NCBI GenBank assembly: GCA_003050565.1
Contig: PEBW01000001.1
Coordinates: 124,001 to 188,000, forward strand
Length of the DNA: 64,000 bases
From: Brockia lithotrophica
Lineage (GTDB): Bacteria; Bacillota; Bacilli; Thermicanales; DSM-22653
Direction of reading: 5' to 3'
Positions within the stretch are counted from its first letter, which is position 1, and each line of letters opens with the position of its first letter. Made by a program: the position numbers and the translations under genes. Of the stretch, positions 56,154-64,000 are shown piece by piece. The notes beneath the pieces are model-generated. The model was given only the letters and a program-made list of their open reading frames with translations. It searched no databases and was not told the origin of the DNA.

Positions 56154-57545
56154 CTACGCCCGCCGGAGCACCGCCACGCTCTCCACGTGGCCCGTCTGGG
56201 GAAAGAGGTCCACGGGACGCACGACGTGGAGGACGAACCCGTGCTCGCGAAACCGCGCCACGTCCCGGGCCAGGGTAGCGGGATTACAAGAGACGTAGAC
56301 GACCGAGCGCGGAGAAAGGGCCGCCGCGGCGCGGATCATCTCGGGAGGCATACCTTTGCGCGGCGGGTTCACCACGACGACGTCCGCCCGCCTGCCCTGT
56401 TCTGCCCAGCGGGGAAAGACCTCCTCCGCCCGACCGAGGTGGAATTCGGCGTTTGCGATCCCGTTCCTCCGGGCGTTTTCCCGCGCGTCGCGTACCGCCT
56501 CGGCGACGACCTCCACCCCCACGACTCGCCGCACCGCGCGGGCGAGCCAAAGGGAAAGGCTTCCGATGCCGCTGTAGGCTTCGTAGACCTCGTCTTCCGG
56601 GCGAAAATCTCCTAGGGCTTCTACCTCGCGGTAGAGGGCTTCCGCCTGGAGCGTGTTCACCTGGAGGAAAGAGCGGTAGGTTACGTCGAGCTCGAGCTCG
56701 CCCAGGCGCTCGCGGAGCGCCTCGCGGCCGTAGAGGAGGCGAGCCTCGTCTCCGAAGACGTAGTTCGTCGGACGGGGCTGGACGTTTTGCCAGACGGAGA
56801 CGAGGCGGGGAAAGCGGCGGACGAGCTCGCGGGCAAAGGCCCCTCCTTGCGGGAACTCCCGGCGGGCGGTGACGACCACGAGCATGAGCTCTCCGTAGGC
56901 AAAGGATTTCCGGAGGACGAGGTGGCGCACAAACCCCGTGCGCCGCGCTTCGTCGTACGGTGCCAGGCCGAAGGCGGCGAAGAGCTTTTCCGCTTCGGCG
57001 ATGAGGGCGGCAAACTCTTCGGGGGCGAGGAGACAGTCGGCGACGGGGACGAGGGTATGCGTGCCGCGGGCGTAGTAGCCTACCTGAAGCGCCCCGGGCA
57101 CGCCGCCTACGACCATTTGCACCTTGTTCCGGTAGCGCCACGGCTCTTCCGCGCCGCGGATGGGAAGAACCGGAGGCGCGGGGATTCGGGCAAGCCGGCG
57201 GAGGGCGTCGCGGACGAACTCCTCCTTGTAGCGGAGCTGCGCCTCGTAGGTCGCGTGCTGCAACGTGCACCCCCCGCACCGGCCGTATACGGGGCATGGA
57301 GGGGAGGCGCGGTCGGGGGAGGCCGCCTCGAGCGCGAGGAGCTTCGCCCGCGCGTAATCGCGCTTCACCTGCACGACGCGGGCGCGCACCCGCTCCCCGG
57401 GAAGCGCCCCGGGGACGAAGACGACGAACCCGTCGCCGCGGGAGAGACCTTCGCCTTCCTGCGTAATCGTGTCGACGGAGAACGTGCGCTCTTCGCCCAC
57501 CCGGAGGGGAGGAAACGCGTCCTTCTGCGCCTGCGTTCGTTCCAT
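56154..57545 (-). CDS. rlmD: 23S rRNA (uracil-C5)-methyltransferase, RlmD/TrmA family
   Basis: 463 residues. An N-terminal TRAM domain (SVDTITQEGEGLSRGDGFVVFVPGALPGERVRARV) is followed by the iron-sulfur ligands in CPVYGRCGGCTLQHATYEAQ, then the SAM domain with EAYSGIGSLSLWLA, VVNPPRKGM and the catalytic Cys in VYVSCNPATLARD. It methylates uracil in 23S rRNA (U1939-type), or possibly tRNA U54; Bacillus has two such paralogues (RlmCD). The ribosome binding site is weak (GGCGG at a distance). Confidence 0.9.
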   Translation of the reverse strand: MERTQAQKDAFPPLRVGEERTFSVDTITQEGEGLSRGDGFVVFVPGALPGERVRARVVQVKRDYARAKLLALEAASPDRASPPCPVYGRCGGCTLQHATYEAQLRYKEEFVRDALRRLARIPAPPVLPIRGAEEPWRYRNKVQMVVGGVPGALQVGYYARGTHTLVPVADCLLAPEEFAALIAEAEKLFAAFGLAPYDEARRTGFVRHLVLRKSFAYGELMLVVVTARREFPQGGAFARELVRRFPRLVSVWQNVQPRPTNYVFGDEARLLYGREALRERLGELELDVTYRSFLQVNTLQAEALYREVEALGDFRPEDEVYEAYSGIGSLSLWLARAVRRVVGVEVVAEAVRDARENARRNGIANAEFHLGRAEEVFPRWAEQGRRADVVVVNPPRKGMPPEMIRAAAALSPRSVVYVSCNPATLARDVARFREHGFVLHVVRPVDLFPQTGHVESVAVLRRA

Positions 57546-57662
57546 CGGTACGGGTGTTCACCGCCCCTTATCCGCACCGGTGACGGCCACGACCTTGTCG
57601 CAAAAGCGGGCTCTACGCTCGCCGCGCTCGAACCGAAGGTCCCGTTCGGCGTCCATCCGATC

Positions 57663-59135
57663 TCACGCTCCGCCCGGCTCTCCCAAGGCTTCGCGCAAGA
57701 GCCGGTTTACGAGCTCCGGGTGAGCCTTCCCGCGCGTTTCGCGCATGACCTGGCCGACGAGGAACCCGAGGGCTTTTTCCTTCCCTTTTCGGTAGTCTTC
57801 CACGGACTTCGGGTTCGCCTCGATGACCCGTTCTACGATCTTTCGCAGGGCCTCCGGATCCGCGATTTGCACGAGCCCCTCGGTTTCCACGATCTCGCGC
57901 GGATCCCGGCCGCTCTCCGCCATGCGCTGAAAGACGGTCTTGGCGATCTTCGTGGAAATCGTACCTTCCTCGATCAGGGCGAGGAGTTCCGCCCACTGCC
58001 GCGGGGTGATGGGGACATCGCGAACGGAGAGCCCCCGCTCGTTCACGTACCCCAAAAACTCGCTCATGAGCCAATTCGCCAGAGGCTTGGGCGGAGCCCC
58101 CTCGCGTACCCCCGCCTCGAAGAGGTCGCCGAGTTCGCGGTTGGCCGTGAGCACGCCGGCGTCGTAGGCGCTGAGTCCGTACGCTTCCCGTAGCCGCTTC
58201 CGGCGCGCGTGGGGGAGTTCGGGGAGTTCCGCGCGCACGCGTTCCACGTAGCTTTCCTCGAGGACGTAGGGGACGACCTCGGGATCGTGGATCGGGCGGT
58301 AGTCTTCGCCGCCGAACTTTTGCCGCATGGGGAAGGTGAGGCGACGGTCTTCGTCCCAACGCCGCGTCTCGCTCACCACACGTTCGCCGCGGCGGAGGAG
58401 GGCAACTTGCCGCTCGATCTCGTAGGCGACGGCGCGCTCGACGCCGGAGATGGAGTTCAGGTTCTTCACTTCGACTTTGGACCCGAGGACGGGAGAGCCC
58501 TTCGGGCGCACGGACACGTTCGCGTCGGCGCGGAGGGAGCCTTCCTCCATGCGCACGTCGCTGATCCCGAGGTAGAGCATCGTGAGGCGCAATTCCTCGA
58601 GAAAGGCCCGCGCCTCCTCCGGAGAAGAGATGTCGGGTTCGGTGACGATCTCGATGAGGGGGACGCCGGCGCGGTTGAGGTCGATGAGGGTTCCCGCGTC
58701 GTCCGGCAGGTGGACGCTCTTGCCGGCGTCTTCCTCGAGGTGCATCTCCCGAATCCGGATCACCTTGGTACGCCCGCCTACCTCGATGGTGAGTGCCCCG
58801 TTTCGCCCGATGGGGGCGTGAACTTGGCTCATTTGGTACGCCTTGGGGAGGTCGGGGTAGAAATAGTGCTTGCGGTCGAAGTGCACGCGCCGCTCGATCT
58901 CGCACCCCAACGCCAGAGCGGCGCGCAGGGCGTATTCCACGGCCCGCTCGTTCAAAAGCGGGAGCGTCCCGGGATGGCCGAGGCAGATGGGGCACGTGTG
59001 CGCGTTGGGCGGGGCACCGAACGTCGTCGGACAGGAACAAAAGAGCTTGGTGGCCGTGGCGAGTTCCACGTGCACTTCGAACCCGATGACCGCCTCGTAT
59101 TCCGTCGCACGCGCTTCTTCGCGCACCGCGCTCAT
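57663..59135 (-). CDS. gatB: Aspartyl/glutamyl-tRNA amidotransferase subunit B
   Basis: Predicted 490 residues. EAVIGFEVHVELATATKLFCSC, CPICLGHPGTLP, HFDRKHYFYPDLPKAYQMSQ and DLNRAGVPLIEIVTEPD are the GatB kinase-like core, and the C-terminal YqeY-like tail (TISTKIAKTVFQRM, LVGQVMRETRGKAHPELVNRLLREAL) binds tRNA. It activates mischarged Glu-tRNA(Gln)/Asp-tRNA(Asn). The ATG overlaps the gatA stop codon by four bases. Confidence 0.96.
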   Translation of the reverse strand: MSAVREEARATEYEAVIGFEVHVELATATKLFCSCPTTFGAPPNAHTCPICLGHPGTLPLLNERAVEYALRAALALGCEIERRVHFDRKHYFYPDLPKAYQMSQVHAPIGRNGALTIEVGGRTKVIRIREMHLEEDAGKSVHLPDDAGTLIDLNRAGVPLIEIVTEPDISSPEEARAFLEELRLTMLYLGISDVRMEEGSLRADANVSVRPKGSPVLGSKVEVKNLNSISGVERAVAYEIERQVALLRRGERVVSETRRWDEDRRLTFPMRQKFGGEDYRPIHDPEVVPYVLEESYVERVRAELPELPHARRKRLREAYGLSAYDAGVLTANRELGDLFEAGVREGAPPKPLANWLMSEFLGYVNERGLSVRDVPITPRQWAELLALIEEGTISTKIAKTVFQRMAESGRDPREIVETEGLVQIADPEALRKIVERVIEANPKSVEDYRKGKEKALGFLVGQVMRETRGKAHPELVNRLLREALGEPGGA

Positions 59136-60676
59136 CGTCCGCTCCCTCCTTCCCGGGGCGATGATCCCGGAACCTTCCCGCCGAAGGGAGGCCGCGCCTC
59201 CGGCGGACGCGCTTCCTCCCAGGCAAACGCAAACGCGAGGACGTCCAGGTCGGAATAGCGTGGGCCTACGATCTGGAGTCCCACGGGCATCCCGTCGGAC
59301 CCGCGACCGGCGGGCACGCTCACCGCCGGCAATCCCGCGAGGTTGGCGGGAAGCGTGAGGAGGTCCTGCGTGAGCTCGACTACGGGGTCGACGTCCCCGG
59401 CGGCACCCACGACCGGGGCCGTCGTCGGGGTCGCAGGACCGAGGAGGAAGTCGAAGTCGGCAAAGAGGGCCTCGAGGCGGGAGGCGAGGAAGCGGCGGGC
59501 GCGGAGCGCCCGTTCGTACAGGTCGACAAAGGACTCGGAAAGCGTGACGTAGGTGCCGAAGAGGATGCGGCGCTTCGCCTCCCACCCGAACCCTCGGGAG
59601 CGCGTCCGGGTGTACAGCGCGTCGACGTCTCCTGCCGGGACGCGCAGGCCGAAGCGTACGCCGTCGAAGCGGCCGAGGTGCGATGCGGCTTCGGCGCTCA
59701 TCACCACGGCGTACACGGCGCCCGCGTGCTCGAGTTCGGGAACGGACACGGCCTCGACGCGGGCCCCGAGCGCTTCCATGCGGCGGACGGCGGCTTCTAC
59801 GGCGGTACGAACTTCGGGCGATACGCCGTCTCCGAAAAGCTCGCGGACGAGGGCCACCTTTGCTCCGGAAAACCCGCGGGACAAGAGCGCGCGCAAGCGC
59901 TCGGCGCGGGCGGGGTAGGCGAGCCGCCGGAGTTCTGCAAGCCGGTCCGCAAAGGCCGGGGGGAGTTTCCCAAAGCTCGTGGGGTCCTTGGGGTCGCTTC
60001 CGGCGATGTGGACGAAAGCGTAGGCGGCGTCATCTACGGTACGGGCAAAGACGCCCACGGTATCGAGAGAGGCGGCCATGGGAATGAGCCCGTAGCGGGA
60101 GACGAGCCCGTACGTCGGCTTGAAGCCCACGATTCCCGTGTACGCCGCCGGTTGGCGCACGGAACCTCCCGTGTCGCTCCCCAGGGCAAGGGGGGCGAAG
60201 CCTGCGGCCACCGCCGCCGCCGAACCGCCGCTCGAACCGCCGGCCGTACGTGTGGGATCCCACGGGTTGCGCGTGGGCCCGAAGGCGCTCGTCTCCGTCG
60301 AGACGCCCATGGCGAATTCGTCGAGGTTTGTCTTGCCCAAGAGCACCGCACCGCCGTGGGCGAGGCGTTCCCACGCGGTGGCATCTACGGGCGGCACGTA
60401 GGTTTCGAGCATCCGGCTCCCCGCCGTCGTCCGCACGCCGCGGGTGAGGAAGTTGTCCTTCAGGGCAACGGGAATCCCGAAAAAGGGAAGGGTTTGCCGA
60501 TCTTCTGCCCTCAGGTTCCGCGCCTCTTCGCGCGCTTCCTCGCGCACGAGGAGGAAGGCGTGGATCTCGGGGTCGCGCGCGGCTATGGCCTCCAGGTAGT
60601 GCCGGACGACGTCCTCGGGTGCCGCCTCGCCCGAGGCGATGCGGCTCCGCCACGCGAGTACGGAAAGGTCGTCCAT
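59132..60676 (-). CDS. gatA: Aspartyl/glutamyl-tRNA amidotransferase subunit A
   Basis: 514 residues of the amidase-signature family. The catalytic Lys is in PVALKDNF, the cis-Ser in TAGGSSGGSAAAVAAG and the nucleophile Ser in GSDTGGSVRQPA. It releases ammonia from glutamine and channels it to GatB. The C-terminal 30 residues are Pro/Gly-rich and exceed the family norm. It begins nine bases after gatC ends. Confidence 0.96.
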   Translation of the reverse strand: MDDLSVLAWRSRIASGEAAPEDVVRHYLEAIAARDPEIHAFLLVREEAREEARNLRAEDRQTLPFFGIPVALKDNFLTRGVRTTAGSRMLETYVPPVDATAWERLAHGGAVLLGKTNLDEFAMGVSTETSAFGPTRNPWDPTRTAGGSSGGSAAAVAAGFAPLALGSDTGGSVRQPAAYTGIVGFKPTYGLVSRYGLIPMAASLDTVGVFARTVDDAAYAFVHIAGSDPKDPTSFGKLPPAFADRLAELRRLAYPARAERLRALLSRGFSGAKVALVRELFGDGVSPEVRTAVEAAVRRMEALGARVEAVSVPELEHAGAVYAVVMSAEAASHLGRFDGVRFGLRVPAGDVDALYTRTRSRGFGWEAKRRILFGTYVTLSESFVDLYERALRARRFLASRLEALFADFDFLLGPATPTTAPVVGAAGDVDPVVELTQDLLTLPANLAGLPAVSVPAGRGSDGMPVGLQIVGPRYSDLDVLAFAFAWEEARPPEARPPFGGKVPGSSPREGGSGR

Positions 60677-60685
60677 GGAAATCCC

Positions 60686-60976
60686 TCACTCCTCGAGGAC
60701 GTTCGGAACGACAAAGGACCCGTCCTGGACTTCAGGAGCGCTTCGAAAGAGCTCTTCCCGCGAGGGGAATTCCTCCGGCACGTCCGCGCGAAGGACCGGT
60801 TCCACCTCAACGGGCAGGATCATAGGGGAGACACCGTCCAGGGGCAACTGGCGCAGGGCGGACGCGAACGCGAGAAGTTCCTCGAGCTCGTGCTCCATGC
60901 GCACCCTTTCCTCGGCCGAAAGCTCGAGCCGGGCGAGATACTGGAGTTTTTCCCACGTTTCGGGCGAAAGCGGCAC
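60686..60976 (-). CDS. gatC: Aspartyl/glutamyl-tRNA amidotransferase subunit C
   Basis: Predicted 96 residues from a GTG with AAAGGGGG upstream. LSPETWEKLQYLARLELSAEERVRM and the C-terminal VLRADVPEEFPSREELFRSAPEVQDGSFVVPNVLEE match GatC, which clamps GatA to GatB. First gene of gatC-gatA-gatB. Longer in-frame starts upstream give an Arg/Cys-rich extension without a ribosome binding site. Confidence 0.94.
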   Translation of the reverse strand: MPLSPETWEKLQYLARLELSAEERVRMEHELEELLAFASALRQLPLDGVSPMILPVEVEPVLRADVPEEFPSREELFRSAPEVQDGSFVVPNVLEE

Positions 60977-61384
60977 CTCGGGTACCCCCTTTTCGCAGCG
61001 GGAAGCCGCATCGCACGCCTTCCCGAGAAGCCGGCGTACGTCGCGCGCCGCACGAGCTTCGCGCGCCCGAATTCCGCCTCCCAACGGAGACCCGGTACAA
61101 ATCTCGCGGGTCGGCGTGCGGCACACACGAATCATAGCACATCTTCTCCCCGCACACCGCAACGGAATGGGCGCCGGGAAAACGCCGGGAACCCACCGAA
61201 AAAAACTTTGCCCGTAGAAACCCTCCGCTTTGCGCCCAAAGCGCGTCCTAGGAGTGTGGACTTCCGCCGGATCCTACGGTAGGATATTCATCGGCGCATA
61301 TGATGCGGGAACGCCTTCTCCTCACCTCCCTTCTCCGAAGAAATCCCACCGCACCGGTGGATACGTCGCGAAGGAGGTACCCCC
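60977..61384. other. Divergent intergenic region gatC / O-antigen ligase
   Basis: No gene is supported. A possible gatC -10 (TATGAT) lies at 61131-61136 on the minus strand. On the plus strand a 15-base palindrome, ATCCTAC-G-GTAGGAT, at 61271-61285 is followed by TATGAT at 61299-61304, so a regulator could bind over the -35 position of the ligase gene. Confidence 0.35.
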
Positions 61385-62827
61385 GTGCTCTCCGGCGAAA
61401 TCCCCTTGTCCCAAGACCGCGCGTTCGAGCCGAAAAAAGTCGGCGAGGTTTCCCATTACGTAGTTTTGACCATGTTTCTTATCTCTACAAGCGTGTTTTT
61501 TATTTCTTTTTTCACAGAACTGAATATGCTGCCCGAAGTTGTACATGATTTACTCATGGTCGCCGCCTTTGCTTTACAACTATTTTTTCCGATATCATTT
61601 ATTTATATAACTTTTACACGTGCAAAAATTTATTTAAATGAGAGGAGCTCTCCTTACCTTTTCTTGCTATTTTTAATGTACATATTTTTTTTGTTTTCCC
61701 TGTTTTCTTTTTTGTGGAGCGATTATCCGACTTTCGTAATAAAAAAATCGTTAACCATTTTTTTACCAGTGATATTACTATCAATAGTTTTGTTATTTGA
61801 TGAAGATCCGATAAAAACTTTTAACAAAGTATCGATAATATTCATTGCTTTTTCCGTTTTTTCTTCGTTGCACGGAGAAATAGTGTTACTTATGGGAAAA
61901 ATTGACCAAAATCCCCTTGCTCCGAATGTGTATGAGCAGTATATATCCTTAGGGGTGCTAAAGATACCGCAAATTGTTTACGGGACGCCGCCGTTTCTTA
62001 GGATATCTTCTTTTTTGGGGAATCCGAACAGGCTAGCTGTATTGAACTCGGTGGGGATTGTTCTTACGCTTTATTTAACTAGAATTAACTACATAAAAAA
62101 GTTCACCGGCGTTTTTCTTGTCCTCGTTCAATCCATTTCTTTGCTCCTTACCTATTCGAGAGACGGAGTCTTATTTGCCGCTCTCATGCTACTCGCCTAC
62201 TCCATATGGTTCGCGAAAAGGGGGACCCTTCGCATCGCGGGACTCCTCCTCGGAGGCGTGCTCCTTGCTCTTTCCCTCTTGGGAATCTACCTCGTGTACC
62301 AGAGCACCAACCCCGTCCCCGCCCAAGGCGACGGCCAGTCCTTCCTCGAAAAACGGCTTTCTCTCGGACTGAACGGCAGGGATCGAATTTGGAAGCCTGT
62401 CCTCGAGCAAATTGCCGAGACGCCCCTCTTCGGCATAGGATTCGGCACCGCGACGGAAGCGATCTTGCGGCCGCGGGGGATCGAACACACCGTCCACAGC
62501 TCGCACCTTCAGATCCTCGCGGAACTCGGAATTGCGGGGTACGCCCTGTTCCTCGTAACGTTCTTCACCTTTGGAGCGTTTGCGCTTCGCGCGATCCGAA
62601 AGGCGCCAGGTCCCGCCGTCCAACACGTCGGCGCCGTCACGTTTGCCCTGGTCTTCGGCTTCTTCGTCCACGATTTCCTGGAAAGCGTGATCGTCCTCTG
62701 GGGACCGTTTACCCTCCTTACGGGGTACGCGATGTTCACCCTCCTCCATCCGCAGGTGATCGGAGAAGGAGTCCGAGAAGGCAAAACGCGCGGAATTCCC
62801 GTATCGGGGGATTCCGTGTATACTTGA
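61385..62827 (+). CDS. O-antigen ligase / polymerase family membrane protein (WaaL-like)
   Basis: 480 residues with about 11 membrane helices. LLTYSRDGVLFAALMLLAYS, a large extracytoplasmic loop with RDRIWKPVLEQIAETPLFGIGFGTA and the conserved His region VHSSHLQILAELGIAGYALFLVTFF are typical of the Wzy_C/WaaL family, which transfers lipid-linked polysaccharide to an acceptor or to glycoprotein. The GTG start has GAAGGAGGT upstream. Codons for residues about 20-250 are AT-rich while the rest matches the host, so the gene looks like a recombinant. Confidence 0.82.
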   Translation: MLSGEIPLSQDRAFEPKKVGEVSHYVVLTMFLISTSVFFISFFTELNMLPEVVHDLLMVAAFALQLFFPISFIYITFTRAKIYLNERSSPYLFLLFLMYIFFLFSLFSFLWSDYPTFVIKKSLTIFLPVILLSIVLLFDEDPIKTFNKVSIIFIAFSVFSSLHGEIVLLMGKIDQNPLAPNVYEQYISLGVLKIPQIVYGTPPFLRISSFLGNPNRLAVLNSVGIVLTLYLTRINYIKKFTGVFLVLVQSISLLLTYSRDGVLFAALMLLAYSIWFAKRGTLRIAGLLLGGVLLALSLLGIYLVYQSTNPVPAQGDGQSFLEKRLSLGLNGRDRIWKPVLEQIAETPLFGIGFGTATEAILRPRGIEHTVHSSHLQILAELGIAGYALFLVTFFTFGAFALRAIRKAPGPAVQHVGAVTFALVFGFFVHDFLESVIVLWGPFTLLTGYAMFTLLHPQVIGEGVREGKTRGIPVSGDSVYT

Positions 62828-62885
62828 GGCACATCGCCTTCTCGCTTTCACGCCAAAACAAACCCAGCACCGGGAGGTGGGCAGA

Positions 62886-64000
62886 TTGCCCCTGGTCACG
62901 GCAAACCTAGGATATCCGCGCCTAGGCTACCGGCGCGAGCTCAAGCGCGCCTTGGAGGGGTATTGGGAGGGCAAGATCACCCGCGAAACGCTTCTCGCCG
63001 AGCTGGAAGCGCTCGAACGCGCCCACCTCACCCTGCAGAAGGACAAAGGCCTCACCTACGTGCCCGTGGGCGACTTTTCCGCCTACGACCACGTGCTGGA
63101 CCATGCCGCGCTCTTCGGCCTTCTGCCCAAGCGTTTCGGCTATCGGGGCGGGCCGGTAGACCTCGACCTCTACTTCGCCGTCGCCCGCGGTACGAAAGAA
63201 GCCCCGGCGGCGGCCATGGTGAAGTGGTTCAACACGAACTACCACTACATCGTCCCCGAGTGGGAAGAAGGTGTCACGCCCGAACTCACCGGCGAGGGCC
63301 CGGTCGAGCGCGTGCGCCGCGCCCGCGCGTGGGGAATCGAAAACGTCCGGCCCGTCCTCCTCGGACCCTACACCTTCGTCCGCCTGGCGAAAGGCCCCGG
63401 CGTAGAAGACGTCCGCCGGGCCGTGATGGCCCTCGTTCCCCTCTACGGGGAGATCCTGCGCCGCCTGGAAGCGGAAGGCGTTTCTTGGGTGCAGATCGAC
63501 GAGCCTGCCCTCGTGCAGGACGTCCCGGAGGAGCACCTTCCGCTTCTCGAAGAGGCGTACGCCGCCCTCGTGGGCGCCCTTTCTTCCCTTCGCATCCTCC
63601 TTCAGACGTACTTCGAGGCCGTCGACCACTACGAACGCATCGTCCGGCTCCCCGTACACGGCATCGGCTTGGACTTCGTCCACGGAAGGGCGCGAAACGA
63701 AGCGGCGCTCGCCACTCACGGGTTCCCCGCAGACAAGGTACTCGGCGTCGGCCTCGTGAACGGGCGGAACGTCTGGCGTACTCCGCTCGGCGAACGTGCC
63801 GAGTGGCTCAAGGGGCTTACGCGCTACGTGTCTCCCGAGCGCCTGATCCTCCAGCCGTCGACCAGCCTCCTCTTCGTCCCGCACACCGTAAAACTCGAAA
63901 AGAAGCTCTCGCCCGAACTCATCCAAGTCCTGGCCTTCGCCGAGGAAAAGCTCGACGAACTCGCCCTTCTCGCCTACGCCCTCGATCCCACGCCGGAAGT
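62886..64000 (+). CDS. metE: Cobalamin-independent methionine synthase, N-terminal half (runs off window)
   Basis: Partial; 371 of an expected roughly 760 codons. TTG start with GGGAGGTGG upstream. TANLGYPRLGYRRELKRALEGYWEGKI, YVPVGDFSAYDHVLDHAALFG, AAMVKWFNTNYHYIVPEW, RPVLLGPYTFVRLAK and VSWVQIDEPALVQD are the MetE N-terminal barrel, which binds the triglutamyl folate. The catalytic zinc site lies in the missing half. It transfers a methyl group from methyltetrahydrofolate to homocysteine. I saw no S-box or T-box leader in the short upstream gap. Confidence 0.95.
   Translation, partial: MPLVTANLGYPRLGYRRELKRALEGYWEGKITRETLLAELEALERAHLTLQKDKGLTYVPVGDFSAYDHVLDHAALFGLLPKRFGYRGGPVDLDLYFAVARGTKEAPAAAMVKWFNTNYHYIVPEWEEGVTPELTGEGPVERVRRARAWGIENVRPVLLGPYTFVRLAKGPGVEDVRRAVMALVPLYGEILRRLEAEGVSWVQIDEPALVQDVPEEHLPLLEEAYAALVGALSSLRILLQTYFEAVDHYERIVRLPVHGIGLDFVHGRARNEAALATHGFPADKVLGVGLVNGRNVWRTPLGERAEWLKGLTRYVSPERLILQPSTSLLFVPHTVKLEKKLSPELIQVLAFAEEKLDELALLAYALDPTPE

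Noticed and set aside
62828-62885. S-box or T-box leader for metE
   Set aside because: The gap is only 58 bases and has no T-box motif or S-box helices.
1-64000. CRISPR arrays, rRNA operons or prophage structural genes
   Set aside because: No regularly spaced repeats, no rRNA sequence and no phage structural or lysis genes were seen on either strand.

Overview
The window is mostly high-GC DNA with dense, overlapping genes, frequent GTG and TTG starts, and strong GGAGG-type ribosome binding sites. Several gene neighbourhoods match the Bacillales: yumC-yuiC-yuiD-pepA, and lytH-lipA-DUF3055-yutF-yutH with yunB. HemQ (coproporphyrin-dependent haem synthesis), SufCDB and two sporulation-type genes (yunB, yutH-like) point to a spore-forming, probably thermophilic, high-GC Bacillota. 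The futalosine menaquinone genes and a PilMNO-type pilus fit a deep-branching Bacillales relative of the Hydrogenibacillus/Brockia type. That genus-level guess is inference only.

Layout. 1-2.6 kb: start of an HtrA-like protease, uppP and a GT4 glycosyltransferase. 2.7-5.3 kb: thiamine salvage operon thiM-thiD-thiE. 5.4-6.8 kb: an RNase HI fused to an MTAP-like phosphorylase. 7-9.3 kb: an unknown membrane-anchored protein and pepA. 9.5-15.5 kb: branched-chain amino acid ABC transporter livHMGF with two paralogous binding proteins. 15.7-19 kb: an asparagine-synthetase-like protein without the N-terminal Cys, and an MFS carrier. 19.1-21.5 kb: two tandem MqnE-like radical SAM enzymes. 21.7-29.1 kb: yumC, yuiC, yuiD, yutH-like, yutF, DUF3055, lipA, lytH-like and yunB. 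29.4-33 kb: sufC-sufD-sufB. 33.4-38.1 kb: zinc-ribbon protein, gcvH, MFS carrier, yigZ, tRNA-Thr and hemQ.

38.09-42.82 kb is a sharply AT-rich island between the 3' end of hemQ and the 3' end of ssrA (tmRNA). It holds a decayed transposase and what I read as a circular bacteriocin locus: a 94-residue precursor with a predicted 64-residue mature core resembling amylocyclicin/circularin, an ABC ATPase, two multi-pass membrane proteins and a small two-helix membrane protein. It also contains a vestigial second copy of the bacteriocin leader and a decayed, displaced copy of part of the neighbouring pilO gene. This is the most novel part of the window.

43.2-49.4 kb is a type IV pilus operon (pilB-pilC-pilin-pilM-pilN-pilO-small membrane protein) on the minus strand. 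Divergent from it at 49.8-56.0 kb are two paralogous three-gene minor-pilin modules, each ending in a large beta-repeat surface protein. 56.1-61 kb: an RlmD-type rRNA methyltransferase and gatCAB. 61.4-64 kb: an O-antigen ligase-like gene with mosaic GC content, and the first half of metE, which runs off the window.
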